Shown piece after piece: positions 8,493 to 17,134 of a stretch of DNA of 64,000 nt; the stretch's first letter is position 1, and the number at the start of each line of letters is the position of its first letter. The notes below the pieces were generated by a model. The model was given only the letters and a program-made list of their open reading frames with translations. It made no database searches and had not been told where the DNA came from. Origin of the DNA: Mesorhizobium sp. B2-8-5 (GTDB taxonomy: Bacteria; Pseudomonadota; Alphaproteobacteria; Rhizobiales; Rhizobiaceae); contig NZ_CP083951.1 in the NCBI RefSeq assembly GCF_006440675.2, positions 5,985,501 to 6,049,500 of the forward strand, read 5' to 3'. The translations under genes and the position numbers were made by a program.

Positions 8493-10058
8493 ATGAGTGA
8501 AACAGCAACCGAATCACGCAGCAACGCCACCGAATACACGGTGAGCGAGATTTCCGGCGCGCTGAAGCGCACTGTCGAGGACGCCTTCGGCAATGTGCGG
8601 GTGCGTGGCGAGATTTCCGGCTATCGCGGCCCGCATTCGTCCGGCCACGCCTACTTCGCATTGAAGGACGACCGGGCGCGGATCGATGCCGTGGTCTGGA
8701 AGACCACCATGGCGCGGCTGAAGTTCCGCCCCGAGGAAGGCATGGAGGTGATCGCCAGCGGCAAGCTGACGACCTATCCCGGCAAATCCAACTACCAGAT
8801 CGTCATCGACAATCTGGAGCCGGCGGGCGCCGGCGCGCTGATGGCGCTGCTCGAAGAGCGCAAACGACGGCTGCAGGCCGAAGGCCTGTTCGATGCCGGC
8901 CGCAAGCGCCGGCTGCCGTTCATGCCGCGCGTCATCGGCGTCGTCACCTCGCCGACCGGCTCGGTGATCCGCGACATCATCCATCGCATCAAGGACCGGT
9001 TTCCGCTCCATGTGCTGGTCTGGCCGGTGAGGGTTCAGGGCGACACGACCGCCAGGGAAGTCACGGCTGCGGTCAACGGCTTCAACGCGTTGACATGGGA
9101 GGGACCCATCCGCCAGCCCGATCTGTTGATCGTGGCGCGCGGCGGCGGCAGCCTCGAAGACCTCTGGGGCTTCAACGACGAAGGGCTGGCGCGGGCCGTT
9201 GCGGCGTCCGCCATCCCGGTGATCTCGGCCGTCGGGCACGAGACCGATACGACTCTGATCGACTTCGTCGCCGACATGCGCGCGCCGACGCCGACGGGTG
9301 CGGCCGAGATCGCCGTACCGGTCAGGGCGGACCTGGAGGCGACGCTCGCCAGCCTCGGCGCGCGGCTCAACGCCTGCGCCTCGCGGCATCTGGATCGCAA
9401 GCGCCAGGCGGTGCGCGCGGCGGCGCGGGCACTCCCCTCGCCGGACCAGTTGCTGGCGCTGCCGCGCCGCCGTTTCGACGATGCGACGAGCCGGCTCGGC
9501 CGCGGGTTGACGGTGAATATCGAGCGCAAGCGAGCAACGCTGGAGCGGCAAAGGCTGACGCCGGCGACCCTGTCGCGGCGCCTCAACGAAGCGCGCACGC
9601 TGACCGGCCGCGACATTGCCCGGGCGCGAGCCGCGTTCTTCGCCATCGTGCGCGAGCGCCGCGCACGCTTTCAGCGCAATTCTACGCGGCTGTCGCCGGC
9701 GCCGATCGTCCGACGGCAGAAGCTGCAGGCCGACGCATTAGCCGGACTCTCGCGCAGGCAGGACCAGGCGACGGCGCGGCGGCTCGACCGGCTGCGCGCG
9801 GCTCTCACCCAGGCGGACCGGCTGCTTTCGACATTGTCGCACAAAGCCGTGCTGACGCGCGGCTTCGCGTTGGTCAAGGACGCTGACGGCGCGGTGATCA
9901 AGCGGGTCGCGGAGGTGGCGCCCGGCGTGGCGCTGCAGCTGGAATTCGCCGACGGCAATGCCGAAGCCATCGCAACCAGCGGCGGCGCGCGGCCGAAGCT
10001 GGCCGCGAAATCACCCGCGAAAGCCAAGGAGCCGGGCAATCAGGGTTCGTTGTTCTGA
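8493..10058 (+). CDS. xseA: Exodeoxyribonuclease VII large subunit
   Basis: 521 residues. An N-terminal OB-fold ([30 protein letters not shown]) binds single-stranded DNA. The central catalytic region has [15 protein letters not shown] and [24 protein letters not shown], hallmarks of XseA, followed by an arginine-rich coiled-coil where small XseB subunits bind. With XseB it degrades single-stranded DNA into oligonucleotides. About 70 residues longer than the E. coli protein, mostly in the basic C-terminal part. The xseB partner is not in this window. Confidence 0.95.
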   Translation: MSETATESRSNATEYTVSEISGALKRTVEDAFGNVRVRGEISGYRGPHSSGHAYFALKDDRARIDAVVWKTTMARLKFRPEEGMEVIASGKLTTYPGKSNYQIVIDNLEPAGAGALMALLEERKRRLQAEGLFDAGRKRRLPFMPRVIGVVTSPTGSVIRDIIHRIKDRFPLHVLVWPVRVQGDTTAREVTAAVNGFNALTWEGPIRQPDLLIVARGGGSLEDLWGFNDEGLARAVAASAIPVISAVGHETDTTLIDFVADMRAPTPTGAAEIAVPVRADLEATLASLGARLNACASRHLDRKRQAVRAAARALPSPDQLLALPRRRFDDATSRLGRGLTVNIERKRATLERQRLTPATLSRRLNEARTLTGRDIARARAAFFAIVRERRARFQRNSTRLSPAPIVRRQKLQADALAGLSRRQDQATARRLDRLRAALTQADRLLSTLSHKAVLTRGFALVKDADGAVIKRVAEVAPGVALQLEFADGNAEAIATSGGARPKLAAKSPAKAKEPGNQGSLF

Positions 10059-10082
10059 GGTCTGTATGAGCAACCACGACCC

Positions 10083-10343
10083 GCATCTTCGCACGCCATC
10101 GGGCAAGCCGCGCCTGCGCTCCTTCAGTATCGCGCTCCGGAGGCCGCCCAGGCGGCTTCCGGCCGCATCGCCCGCGCGGAGTTCATCCCGGATGTCGACA
10201 TCGACCCGTTCTTCGACGCGGTCGTGCAAGGTGTCGAGGAAGCGATCCTCAACGCATTGGTCGCCAATGAGGATATGACGGGACGCGACGGCAATTTCGT
10301 GCCGGCGCAGCCGAAGCCGTGGCTGAAGGAAAAATTCGGATAG
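10083..10343 (+). pseudogene. C-terminal remnant of a P1-family (DmpA-like) aminopeptidase
   Basis: Immediately after xseA and in its frame, an open stretch to a TAG at 10341 encodes AEFIPDVDIDPFFDAVVQ, then GVEEAILNALVANEDMTGRDGNF. The segment DPFFDAVV..VEEAILNALVANEDMTGRDG matches the conserved C-terminus of P1/S58 peptidases (DmpA type), including the MTGRDG block. The rest of that enzyme (over 300 residues, with its autocatalytic Ser) is absent upstream, where xseA is intact. No convincing start codon exists. I call it a decayed fragment; translation as a short protein is not excluded. Confidence 0.6.
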
Positions 10344-10378
10344 AGCGTTTCACGGAAACGCTCTATCTTTTTGTTTTT
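10341..10378 (+). terminator. Strong Rho-independent terminator after xseA and the peptidase remnant
   Basis: TAGAGCGTTTC (10341-10351) pairs perfectly with GAAACGCTCTA (10355-10365) around a 3-nt loop, followed by TCTTTTTGTTTTT. The hairpin contains the TAG of the remnant and is the first half of a bipartite repeat (see 10381-10424). Confidence 0.85.
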
Positions 10379-10380
10379 AC

Positions 10381-10424
10381 GCAATTCCGGACGGAAAACC
10401 GTTACACACTTTTCTTGGAATTGC
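10381..10424. repeat. Rhizobial-type intergenic palindrome, copy B
   Basis: GCAATTCC (10381-10388) and GGAATTGC (10417-10424) flank a core with GGAAAACCG and CACACTTTTC. Together with the preceding terminator hairpin it has the same two-part plan as copy C near 54.2 kb. Confidence 0.7.
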
Positions 10425-10454
10425 TCTAAGAGCCGGCCTGTGGCAGGCGGCTGT

Positions 10455-10706
10455 TTATTCCGCCGGCTTGTCGGGCTTCGCTTCGCTAGTGCCCTCTTCG
10501 GCGGCTTCCTCGAGGCGCGACGCGATCAGTTCTTGGATGTCGCCGACCTCTTCCTGGATGTCCTCCAGGAGAATGCCCGCCTCGGCAGCCTTGGCGCAGC
10601 ACTCCTTGGCAAGGGTCTCGGCCTGCTCGATCTTGATCGGCGAATGCTGGCATTGGACTTTCTCGCCAATCCATCCGCGCAAGAACTCGATCGCATGTTC
10701 ACTCAT
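10455..10706 (-). CDS. Small acidic protein, DUF768-like
   Basis: 83 residues starting MSEHAIEFLRGWIGEKV, with a predicted helical body (ETLAKECCAKAAEAGILLEDIQEEVGDIQELI) and an acidic, lysine-dotted tail. The opening M-S-x-x-A-I-x-F-x-x-x-W and the helix pattern resemble DUF768, a small family found mostly in Mesorhizobium. Function unknown. AAGAAG precedes the ATG. It has two adjacent cysteines (CC) in the helix. The gene is isolated, with about 360 bases upstream lacking other genes. Confidence 0.7.
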   Translation of the reverse strand: MSEHAIEFLRGWIGEKVQCQHSPIKIEQAETLAKECCAKAAEAGILLEDIQEEVGDIQELIASRLEEAAEEGTSEAKPDKPAE

Positions 10707-11068
10707 ACTGCTTCTTCCCTAGCGGCTAAGCCGGTTGGTAGCCATGAACGTCCGCCCCCCATTCGAGCCGAGTCGGCCTCGACGGGCAAGACATCTTGCC
10801 CGTGGTTCGCGAAACCGAAGGAATGGAAGGGTTGAAGGTGCACGTTCAGATCGTTGAGAATGATGGGATTGTTGGCCGGGATCGATAGAAGGCCGCCGTT
10901 GTTATTTTTGCTGGCTTTTTTCTATGTTCGACAGCGCATTTGTATCACGATGGGTAGCACAGACTGTGTCACAGCTTTCCGGTCAACGTTGCCCCGGCTT
11001 TAGCTGGAGCAGGCGCTATATAGTGGCATCCTCATGCGATGTCGACTCGGAGTCCTTCATCGGGGCGA
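10707..11068. other. Intergenic region upstream of the DUF768-like gene
   Basis: No convincing gene. It holds the promoter region of the DUF768-like gene, a CACAG-A-CTGTG palindrome near 10963, and one copy of a 42-bp dispersed repeat (11007-11048). Confidence 0.5.
11007..11048. repeat. 42-bp dispersed repeat, copy 1
   Basis: Aligns without gaps to 60090-60131 with 35 of 42 identical bases, including an unbroken TCATGCGATGTCG. Origin unknown; both copies lie in gene-poor intergenic DNA. Confidence 0.55.
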
Positions 11069-11740
11069 CTACCTCCCCAGAAGATTGCGCTCGACGGTCC
11101 TCAGATGCGTCAGCATCGCGTTGCTGGCGCCTTCGGAGTCGCGCGCCAGCAAGGCATCCAGGACGAGCTGGTGCTCGCTACAATAGGTGGCGCGGCGTTC
11201 CTCCGAGAAGGAACGCTTCTTCATCTCGAACCACGGCCGCTGATTGCGCAGGACGCGCATGAGATTGTGGATCTCCTTGAGGAAGTCGTTGCGCGAGCAC
11301 GCGAATATGCGGTGATGAAATTCCGCGTCCCAGTGCTCGAACGTCGGCATGTCCTGGGATGCGCAGGCGATCTTGTGCGCCTCGCGCACTGCGTTCAATT
11401 CGCCGGCGCTTGCATTGGTCGCGGCGAAGGATGCCGCCGCCGGCTCCAGCAACTGCCTGATCTCCATCATGTCGGCCGGGCTGGTCCCTTCCATCCGCGC
11501 GACGGTCGCGGCCATGGAATCGGGATTGGCTGCCGTCAAAAAAGTTCCGCGACCAACATGCCGTACGACCGTGCCGTCATCCTCGAGCAGGCCGACGGCG
11601 CGGCGCACGGTGTTGCGCGCCACACCGAACTCGCTTGCCAGGTCACGCTCGGGCGGCATACGGCCGTTTTCCATCCATTCGCCCAGCGAAATCCGTTTCT
11701 TCAAGGCGATGGCGATGTCGTTGGCAACCAGCTTGGGCAT
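11069..11740 (-). CDS. GntR-family (FCD/FadR subfamily) transcriptional regulator
   Basis: 223 residues. A winged helix-turn-helix at residues about 10-70 (PPERDLASEFGVARNTVRRAVGLLEDDGTVVRHVGRGTFL) is followed by an all-helical FCD ligand-binding domain (EIRQLLEPAAASFAA, WDAEFHHRIFACSRN, SEHQLVLDALLARDSEGA). FCD domains usually bind small organic acids through a metal held by His/Asp residues such as D-x-x-F-H-x-x-I here. It is divergent from the FAH-amidohydrolase-ABC operon and is its probable local regulator. No strong ribosome site is visible. Confidence 0.9.
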   Translation of the reverse strand: MPKLVANDIAIALKKRISLGEWMENGRMPPERDLASEFGVARNTVRRAVGLLEDDGTVVRHVGRGTFLTAANPDSMAATVARMEGTSPADMMEIRQLLEPAAASFAATNASAGELNAVREAHKIACASQDMPTFEHWDAEFHHRIFACSRNDFLKEIHNLMRVLRNQRPWFEMKKRSFSEERRATYCSEHQLVLDALLARDSEGASNAMLTHLRTVERNLLGR

Positions 11741-11767
11741 GTTTGGCAGCGTTTATCTGATCCAATG

Positions 11768-11780
11768 ATGAACCATTCAT
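11768..11780. promoter_or_regulatory. Candidate GntR operator
   Basis: ATGAA-CCA-TTCAT inverted repeat 28 bases before the GntR start. The position suits autoregulation; assignment is tentative. Confidence 0.3.
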
Positions 11781-11895
11781 AGCAGCTTTTCGTGCGCCCG
11801 TCCATCATGCAGGCCTGCCGGTAGGTCGCCATTTGCATCGCCGCGAGCGTTGGAACTATTTCATGCAGCCAATCCGAATCCGGCTTGCGGCCTAA

Positions 11896-11951
11896 GCCAA
11901 TTGGCGCTAGCGTGTTTCAAAAGAGCAGAAAATTGGCTCAAAATTGGTTCA
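11896..11951. promoter_or_regulatory. AATTGG-containing repeats before the FAH/ABC operon
   Basis: The palindrome GCCAATTGGC (11896-11905) is followed by two direct repeats, AAAATTGGCTCA (11929-11940) and AAAATTGGTTCA (11940-11951), with an 11-bp period, just before the ribosome site of the first operon gene. Same-face spacing suggests a regulator-binding cluster. Confidence 0.4.
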
Positions 11952-11964
11952 CGGGAGGAAATTC

Positions 11965-12843
11965 ATGCGGGTCGCGACTTTCTCGCTCGCCGGCGAAAGG
12001 CGGGTCGGTCTCGTCGATCTTGCCGCCCAGACTGTCGCCCCCTTCGATTTCCCCGTCGAGCGCGCCGAGACCGGATTGCTGGCGTTGATCGAACGCAACG
12101 GAGCCGGCCTGCCGCGCACCCTCTCCCCGGTCCCGCTGGCGGGCGTAGAGATCGAAGCTCCGATTCCACAACCACGCCGCAACATCTTCTGCGTCGGCAA
12201 GAACTATTACGAGCATGCGCACGAATTTGCCCGCTCAGGCTTCGATTCCAGCGCCGGCGCCGGCGCGGTGCCAAAACACCCGATCATCTTCTCCAAAGTG
12301 CCGGAATCGGTCGTCCCCAACCACGCCAGCGTGTTGATCGACTCCTCCGTGTCGACAGCGATCGACTATGAGGCGGAGCTCGCCGTCATCATCGGCAAGG
12401 GCGGGCGCGGCATCTCGAAAGAGGAAGCTCTCGACCACGTCTGGGGCTACACGATCGTCAACGACGTCACGGCACGCGACCTGCAAGGCAAATACAGCCA
12501 GTGGCTGATCGGCAAATCGCAGGACACGTTCTGTCCGATGGGTCCATGGGCCGTCACCAGGGACGAGTTCGATCTCGCCAGCGCCGGCATCCGCTGTTTC
12601 GTCAACGAGGACCTGCGCCAGGACTCCAGGATATCGCTGCTCATCTTCGATATCCCGACCATCATCGCCACGCTGTCGCAAGGTATCACGCTCAAGCCCG
12701 GAGACATCATCGCCACCGGCACGCCCGTCGGCGTCGGCATCGGCTTCGACCCGCCCAGATATCTCAAGTCCGGCGATGTCGTGCGCATCGAGATCGACGG
12801 CATCGGCACGCTGGAGAACCGCTTCGTGGAGAGGCCGCAATGA
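11965..12843 (+). CDS. Fumarylacetoacetate hydrolase (FAH)-family protein
   Basis: 292 residues. The C-terminal FAH fold shows NIFCVGKNYYEHAHEF, IDYEAELAVIIGKGGRGIS, YTIVNDVTARDLQ and GDIIATGTPVGVGIG, including the acidic residues that bind the divalent metal. Members cleave C-C bonds of acylpyruvates or isomerise/decarboxylate ring-cleavage products. The ATG at 11965 is preceded by GGGAGGAA. First gene of a plus-strand operon that includes an ABC importer; the next gene overlaps its stop (ATGA). The exact substrate is unknown. Confidence 0.9.
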   Translation: MRVATFSLAGERRVGLVDLAAQTVAPFDFPVERAETGLLALIERNGAGLPRTLSPVPLAGVEIEAPIPQPRRNIFCVGKNYYEHAHEFARSGFDSSAGAGAVPKHPIIFSKVPESVVPNHASVLIDSSVSTAIDYEAELAVIIGKGGRGISKEEALDHVWGYTIVNDVTARDLQGKYSQWLIGKSQDTFCPMGPWAVTRDEFDLASAGIRCFVNEDLRQDSRISLLIFDIPTIIATLSQGITLKPGDIIATGTPVGVGIGFDPPRYLKSGDVVRIEIDGIGTLENRFVERPQ

Positions 12844-13619
12844 CGACCGTGACTGTCGGCCAGGTCGTCGGGGAAGTTACAGGCGAAGGCGCGGCCGTGG
12901 TGATGATCCACGGCCTCGGCGGCACCTCGAACATGTTCCAGCCGCAGATGGGGGCGCTGTCGGGCTACCGCGTCGTCCGGCTCGACCTGCCGGGGTCGGG
13001 CCGTTCGCCGCGGCCGATCGAGCCGCTCACCATCGAAGGGATGAGCGAAGCCGTGATCCGCGCCATGGCCGGCATGGGCGTAACGTCGGCGCATTTCGTC
13101 GGCCATTCGATGGGCACCATCGTGTGCCAGCAGATCGCGGCGACACAGCCCTCCTTGGTAGCTTCGCTCGCGCTGTTCGGCGCTTTGGCCGAACCTGCGG
13201 AAGCGACCCGGCAAGGCTTGGCCAACCGAGCCCGTCTGGCACGCTCCGGCGGCATCGCCGACATCGCCGATCAGATCGTCGCCAACGCGATCTCGGCGCA
13301 CACCAGGGAGACATCGCCCGCGGCAGCGGCCTTCGTGCGGGAATCGATCACCCGCCAGGACCCCGAATCCTATGCCCGCACCTGCGAGGCCCTGGCCAAG
13401 GCGACAGCTGTCGATGCGCGCCGGATTTCGGCGCCGACCCTGCTCGTCACCGGCGATGCCGACACGGTCAATCCGCCAGGCGTCGCCCAGGCGCTTGCCG
13501 ACAAGATCAAGGGAGCCGTATTCTCGTCGCTCGATCGGTGCGGACACTGGGCCACTGTGGAAAGTCCGCGCGAGAGCAGCTCGAAGCTCGCCGATTTTTT
13601 GAGACGGGTTGATAGGTGA
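12840..13619 (+). CDS. Alpha/beta-hydrolase fold enzyme
   Basis: 259 residues. Shows the oxyanion-side motif MIHGLGGTSNMF, the nucleophile elbow GHSMG (serine at about residue 89), the acid in LLVTGDADTVNPP and the catalytic His in DRCGHWATVE. It resembles 3-oxoadipate enol-lactonase and related C-C or ester hydrolases. Start overlaps the FAH-family stop by four bases (ATGA), indicating translational coupling. In this operon it probably hydrolyses an ester, lactone or ring-cleavage intermediate of the imported compound. Confidence 0.9.
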   Translation: MTTVTVGQVVGEVTGEGAAVVMIHGLGGTSNMFQPQMGALSGYRVVRLDLPGSGRSPRPIEPLTIEGMSEAVIRAMAGMGVTSAHFVGHSMGTIVCQQIAATQPSLVASLALFGALAEPAEATRQGLANRARLARSGGIADIADQIVANAISAHTRETSPAAAAFVRESITRQDPESYARTCEALAKATAVDARRISAPTLLVTGDADTVNPPGVAQALADKIKGAVFSSLDRCGHWATVESPRESSSKLADFLRRVDR

Positions 13620-13671
13620 GGATTTCGGATCGGGCGTAGACTTACGCGCTCGGCAAGTTGGGAGGCTTGTT

Positions 13672-15012
13672 ATGGCAGACGAAAACTGGGCCGGAAACGG
13701 GTCGGGAAGCACGCTCTTCACCAATGTGCGCGTGCTCGACGCATCAGGTGAATATCCCTACACCGGCGAGGTGCTGGTGCAGGGCAACCGCATCAAGCAG
13801 ATCACCAAGGGCTCGTCCCGCTTCGGCTCCTCCGCGTCGTCTTCCTACAATGGCGGCGCGCCAGGGGGCGTCACCGTGATCGACGGCATGGGCGCGACGC
13901 TGATGCCCGGCATGATCGACGCGCATCTGCATCTGTCCTGGAACAACGCGCCCGGCATCGATCCCATCCAGATGATGGAGATCGAGGAGCACATGCTGGT
14001 CACCATGGAGATGGCCAAGCTGGTGCTCGATGCCGGCTTCACCGCCGGCCGGGGCGCGGCCGCCGCCAAGCCGCGGCTCGACGTCGTCGCCAAGAAGTTC
14101 ATCAACCAGGGCCGGTTTCCCGGACCGCGTTACCTCGCGGCGGGACCGGAGATCACAACGGTCGGCGGCCTCGGCGATTCCGCGCCCTCGCATATTCCGC
14201 ATGAGGGCCTCAATCTCGGCATCGTCGTCTCCGGTCCGGAGGAAATCCGCCGCACGGTGCGCCAGCTGATCAAATACGGCGTCGATTCGATCAAGCTCAA
14301 CCTATCCGGCGAGAGCATCACCGGCATGGGCGCCGAGGAGACGCCGATGTCGGAAGAGGAGGTCGCCATGGCCGCCTCCGAGGCGCGTTGCCGCAACAAG
14401 GTCCTGTCGGCGCACGCACGCTCTTCCGGCTCGGTCAAGCAGTGCGTGCGCCACGGCATCCAGAACATCTACCACGCCTCCTTCGCCGACGAGGAAGCGC
14501 TCGACATGCTCGAGGCGGTCAAGGACAAGCATTTCGTGGCGCCGGGCATCGCATGGCTGATCAACACCGCGCGGTACGCCGAGCAATGGGGCATCAAGCC
14601 CGGCTCGCCGCTGTCGCTCGAATATGAGCGAGAGCTTGAAATGTGCGTCGACACGATGAAGAAGATGCACCGGCGCGGCATTCGCGTCTGCATCGGCGGC
14701 GACTACGGCTTTGCCTGGACGCCGCAAGGTACCAACGCTAAGGACATCCAGACCTTCGTCGAGATGCTCGGCTTCTCGCCGATGGAGGCGATCCAGGCCG
14801 GCACCAAATATGGCGGCCAGATCATGGGCATGGGCGACGAGCTCGGCCTGATCAAGGAAGGCTACCTCGCCGATATCCTGTTGATCGACGGCGACCCGAT
14901 TTCGGACGTGCGCATCCTGCAGGACAAGAACCGCATCCTCGCCATCATGAAAGACGGTAAGTTCCACAAGGCGCCGCGCATGAACGAGCAGCGCCGGCGG
15001 CTGACCGCATGA
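13672..15012 (+). CDS. Metal-dependent amidohydrolase-family protein
   Basis: 446 residues. The motif TLMPGMIDAHLHLSW gives the first metal-binding His pair, further ligands are expected in LSAHARSS and IYHASFADEE, and the terminal Asp in CIGGDYGFAWTPQ. GYLADILLIDGDP is the usual C-terminal composite beta-sandwich return. Members hydrolyse C-N bonds in amides, ureas or rings, or dehydrate. The ATG at 13672 follows GGGAGG. It overlaps the permease gene by four bases. Substrate unknown; the neighbouring Liv-type importer suggests an amide or amino-acid-like compound. Confidence 0.9.
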   Translation: MADENWAGNGSGSTLFTNVRVLDASGEYPYTGEVLVQGNRIKQITKGSSRFGSSASSSYNGGAPGGVTVIDGMGATLMPGMIDAHLHLSWNNAPGIDPIQMMEIEEHMLVTMEMAKLVLDAGFTAGRGAAAAKPRLDVVAKKFINQGRFPGPRYLAAGPEITTVGGLGDSAPSHIPHEGLNLGIVVSGPEEIRRTVRQLIKYGVDSIKLNLSGESITGMGAEETPMSEEEVAMAASEARCRNKVLSAHARSSGSVKQCVRHGIQNIYHASFADEEALDMLEAVKDKHFVAPGIAWLINTARYAEQWGIKPGSPLSLEYERELEMCVDTMKKMHRRGIRVCIGGDYGFAWTPQGTNAKDIQTFVEMLGFSPMEAIQAGTKYGGQIMGMGDELGLIKEGYLADILLIDGDPISDVRILQDKNRILAIMKDGKFHKAPRMNEQRRRLTA

Positions 15013-16058
15013 GCATACTCGACCAGCCATCGTCGTCGCAGCTGTCGGGCGGCGGCATGACACGCCGCCAGGCCTGGGGCCTGGTCGGCCTGCTGGCCGC
15101 GGCGATCGTCGCCTGGCTGGTCTTCGCCGTCTGGCCCGCCTGGCTGAACGCGATCCTGATCTCCAAGAAGGCCTTCGTCAGCGCCATCCTCAACGGCCTG
15201 ACGCTCGCCGGCCTCTATTTCCTGGTCGCCAGCGGGTTCACCCTGATCTTCGGCCTGATGCGCAACATCAACCTGGCGCACGGCTCGCTTTACCTGCTCG
15301 GCGCCTATATCGGCTACGAGGTCACCAGCCGCACCGGCTACTGGCTGCTCGGCGTCGCCGCCGGCTTTGCCGTGCTGGCCATCATCGGCGTCGTCATGCA
15401 GGTTTTCGTCTTCCGCCGCCTGGAGGGCGACGACCTCCGACAGACCCTGGTCACCATCGGCATCTCGATCGTCGCCGCCGACCTGATGCTGGCGGTGTGG
15501 GCCGGCGGGACGTACCAGATCGCCACGCCGGAATGGCTCGACGGCGCCTTGACCTTGCCCGTCGTCACCGCGGTGCGCTCGAGCGGCGCTTCGGTTTTCC
15601 TGACCTATCCGCTCTACCGCGTGGTCGTGCTGGCGGCGGCGATCGTCATCGGAGTCGGGCTCTGGCTGATGCTCAACAGGACCCGCGTCGGCATGATGAT
15701 CCGCGCCGGCGTCGACGACCGCGCCATGCTGTCGGCCTCGGGCGTCAACGTGCATGCGGTGTTCGCCATCGTCTTCGCGGTCGGCGCCGGACTTGCCGGT
15801 TTCGCGGGCGTCGTCGGCGGATCGGCGCTCTCGGTCGCACCCGGCGAGGACGTGCGCTATTTGCTTGCCTCGCTGGTCGTGGTGATCGTCGGCGGCATGG
15901 GCTCCATCACCGGCGCGGCGATCGGAGCGCTGCTCATCGGGCTGGCCGAGCAGATCGGCCTGGTCTATTTCCCGACCTATGGCGTGGTGCTCACCTTCGT
16001 CATCATGGTGGTGACGCTTGCGGTGCGGCCGCAAGGCATCATGGGGAAGGCGAGATGA
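15009..16058 (+). CDS. Branched-chain amino acid-type ABC transporter permease (LivH family)
   Basis: 349 residues, about eight to nine hydrophobic segments in the LivH arrangement, including GLTLAGLYFLVASGFTLIFGLMRNINLAHGSLYLLGAY near residues 60-100 and GVVGGSALSVAPGEDVRYLLASLVVVIVGGMGS near 280-310. It is an inner-membrane half of an importer together with the next gene. Start overlaps the amidohydrolase stop and its stop overlaps the next start, so all are coupled. Confidence 0.93.
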   Translation: MSILDQPSSSQLSGGGMTRRQAWGLVGLLAAAIVAWLVFAVWPAWLNAILISKKAFVSAILNGLTLAGLYFLVASGFTLIFGLMRNINLAHGSLYLLGAYIGYEVTSRTGYWLLGVAAGFAVLAIIGVVMQVFVFRRLEGDDLRQTLVTIGISIVAADLMLAVWAGGTYQIATPEWLDGALTLPVVTAVRSSGASVFLTYPLYRVVVLAAAIVIGVGLWLMLNRTRVGMMIRAGVDDRAMLSASGVNVHAVFAIVFAVGAGLAGFAGVVGGSALSVAPGEDVRYLLASLVVVIVGGMGSITGAAIGALLIGLAEQIGLVYFPTYGVVLTFVIMVVTLAVRPQGIMGKAR

Positions 16059-17083
16059 GCCTGACCACGGTCGCCGACGGCGCGGTGCCGCAACAGAACT
16101 GGCTGGACAAGATCGGCGCGGGTCACGTCATCCTTGCCGTCGCGCTCGTTCTCTATCCGCTGGTGGCATCGGATTTCTTCCTGACGCAGATCGCCGGCTA
16201 CTCGATGATCTTCGGCGTGCTGGCGCTGTCGCTGATGCTGCTGGCCGGCTATGGCGGAATGCTCAGCCTGGCGCAGATCACGGTCGCCGGGATTGCCGCC
16301 TACGCCGTCGCCATCCTCGGCAGCAACAATTCCAACGTGCTGGGCTTCGGCTGGCCCTGGTGGACCGTCGTCCCCTTCGCGGTTGCCGCGGCGGCGGTGT
16401 CGTCGGCGCTGATCGGCTGGATCTCGGTGCGCACGGAAGGCATCTACACGCTCATGATCACGCTGGCGATCGCGACAGCGACCTTCTACTTCGCCCAGCA
16501 GAACTACGCGATCTTCAACGGCCATTCCGGCTACGCCGGCATTCACGCGCCGGTGTTCTGGGGCATCGACTGGCGGAACCCGAAACCCTTCTATTACCTC
16601 TGCCTCGGCCTTGCGGCGCTGTCCTACGCGGCGGTGCTCTACGGCTCCCGCTCCACCTTCGGCATGACCTTGCAGGCGATCCGCGACAATCCGCGAAGGA
16701 TGCGAGCGCTGGGCTATCATGTCACCGCGCACAAGGTCTTCGCCTGGTTCCTGGCAGGCATCCTCGCCGGGCTGGCGGGCGTGCTTCTGGTGTGGTTCAA
16801 CGGGCGCGTCTCGCCCGGCACTATCGGTGTCGACGTGGCGATCGACATCCTGATCATCGCCGTCATCGGCGGCCTGCGCCACCCGATCGGGCCGTTCGTC
16901 GGCGCGATCGTCGTCATACTGATGCAGACCTTCGCCATCGACATCGTCGGTGCCGAGCGTTTCAACACGCTGATCGGCCTGGTGCTCCTGGCGATCGTCT
17001 TCGTCTCGCCGGATGGAATTCTTGGGTTGTGGGGGAGGATCAAGCCACATCTTGCCCAGGGATCCTTGCGCGCCGGCCCCTAG
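16055..17083 (+). CDS. Branched-chain amino acid-type ABC transporter permease (LivM family)
   Basis: 342 residues. LivM hallmarks are LALSLMLLAGYGGMLSLAQ near the N-terminus, RTEGIYTLMITLAIA, and the cytoplasmic coupling loop LQAIRDNPRRMRALGYHVTAHKV. Multiple membrane helices. Start overlaps the LivH stop (ATGA). It forms the second membrane subunit of the importer; the ATPases are encoded two and three genes downstream. Confidence 0.93.
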   Translation: MSLTTVADGAVPQQNWLDKIGAGHVILAVALVLYPLVASDFFLTQIAGYSMIFGVLALSLMLLAGYGGMLSLAQITVAGIAAYAVAILGSNNSNVLGFGWPWWTVVPFAVAAAAVSSALIGWISVRTEGIYTLMITLAIATATFYFAQQNYAIFNGHSGYAGIHAPVFWGIDWRNPKPFYYLCLGLAALSYAAVLYGSRSTFGMTLQAIRDNPRRMRALGYHVTAHKVFAWFLAGILAGLAGVLLVWFNGRVSPGTIGVDVAIDILIIAVIGGLRHPIGPFVGAIVVILMQTFAIDIVGAERFNTLIGLVLLAIVFVSPDGILGLWGRIKPHLAQGSLRAGP

Positions 17084-17134
17084 CGGCTGGCGCGGATGAA
17101 GCACTGCTGACCAATCAAACGGGAGGAACCGAAA

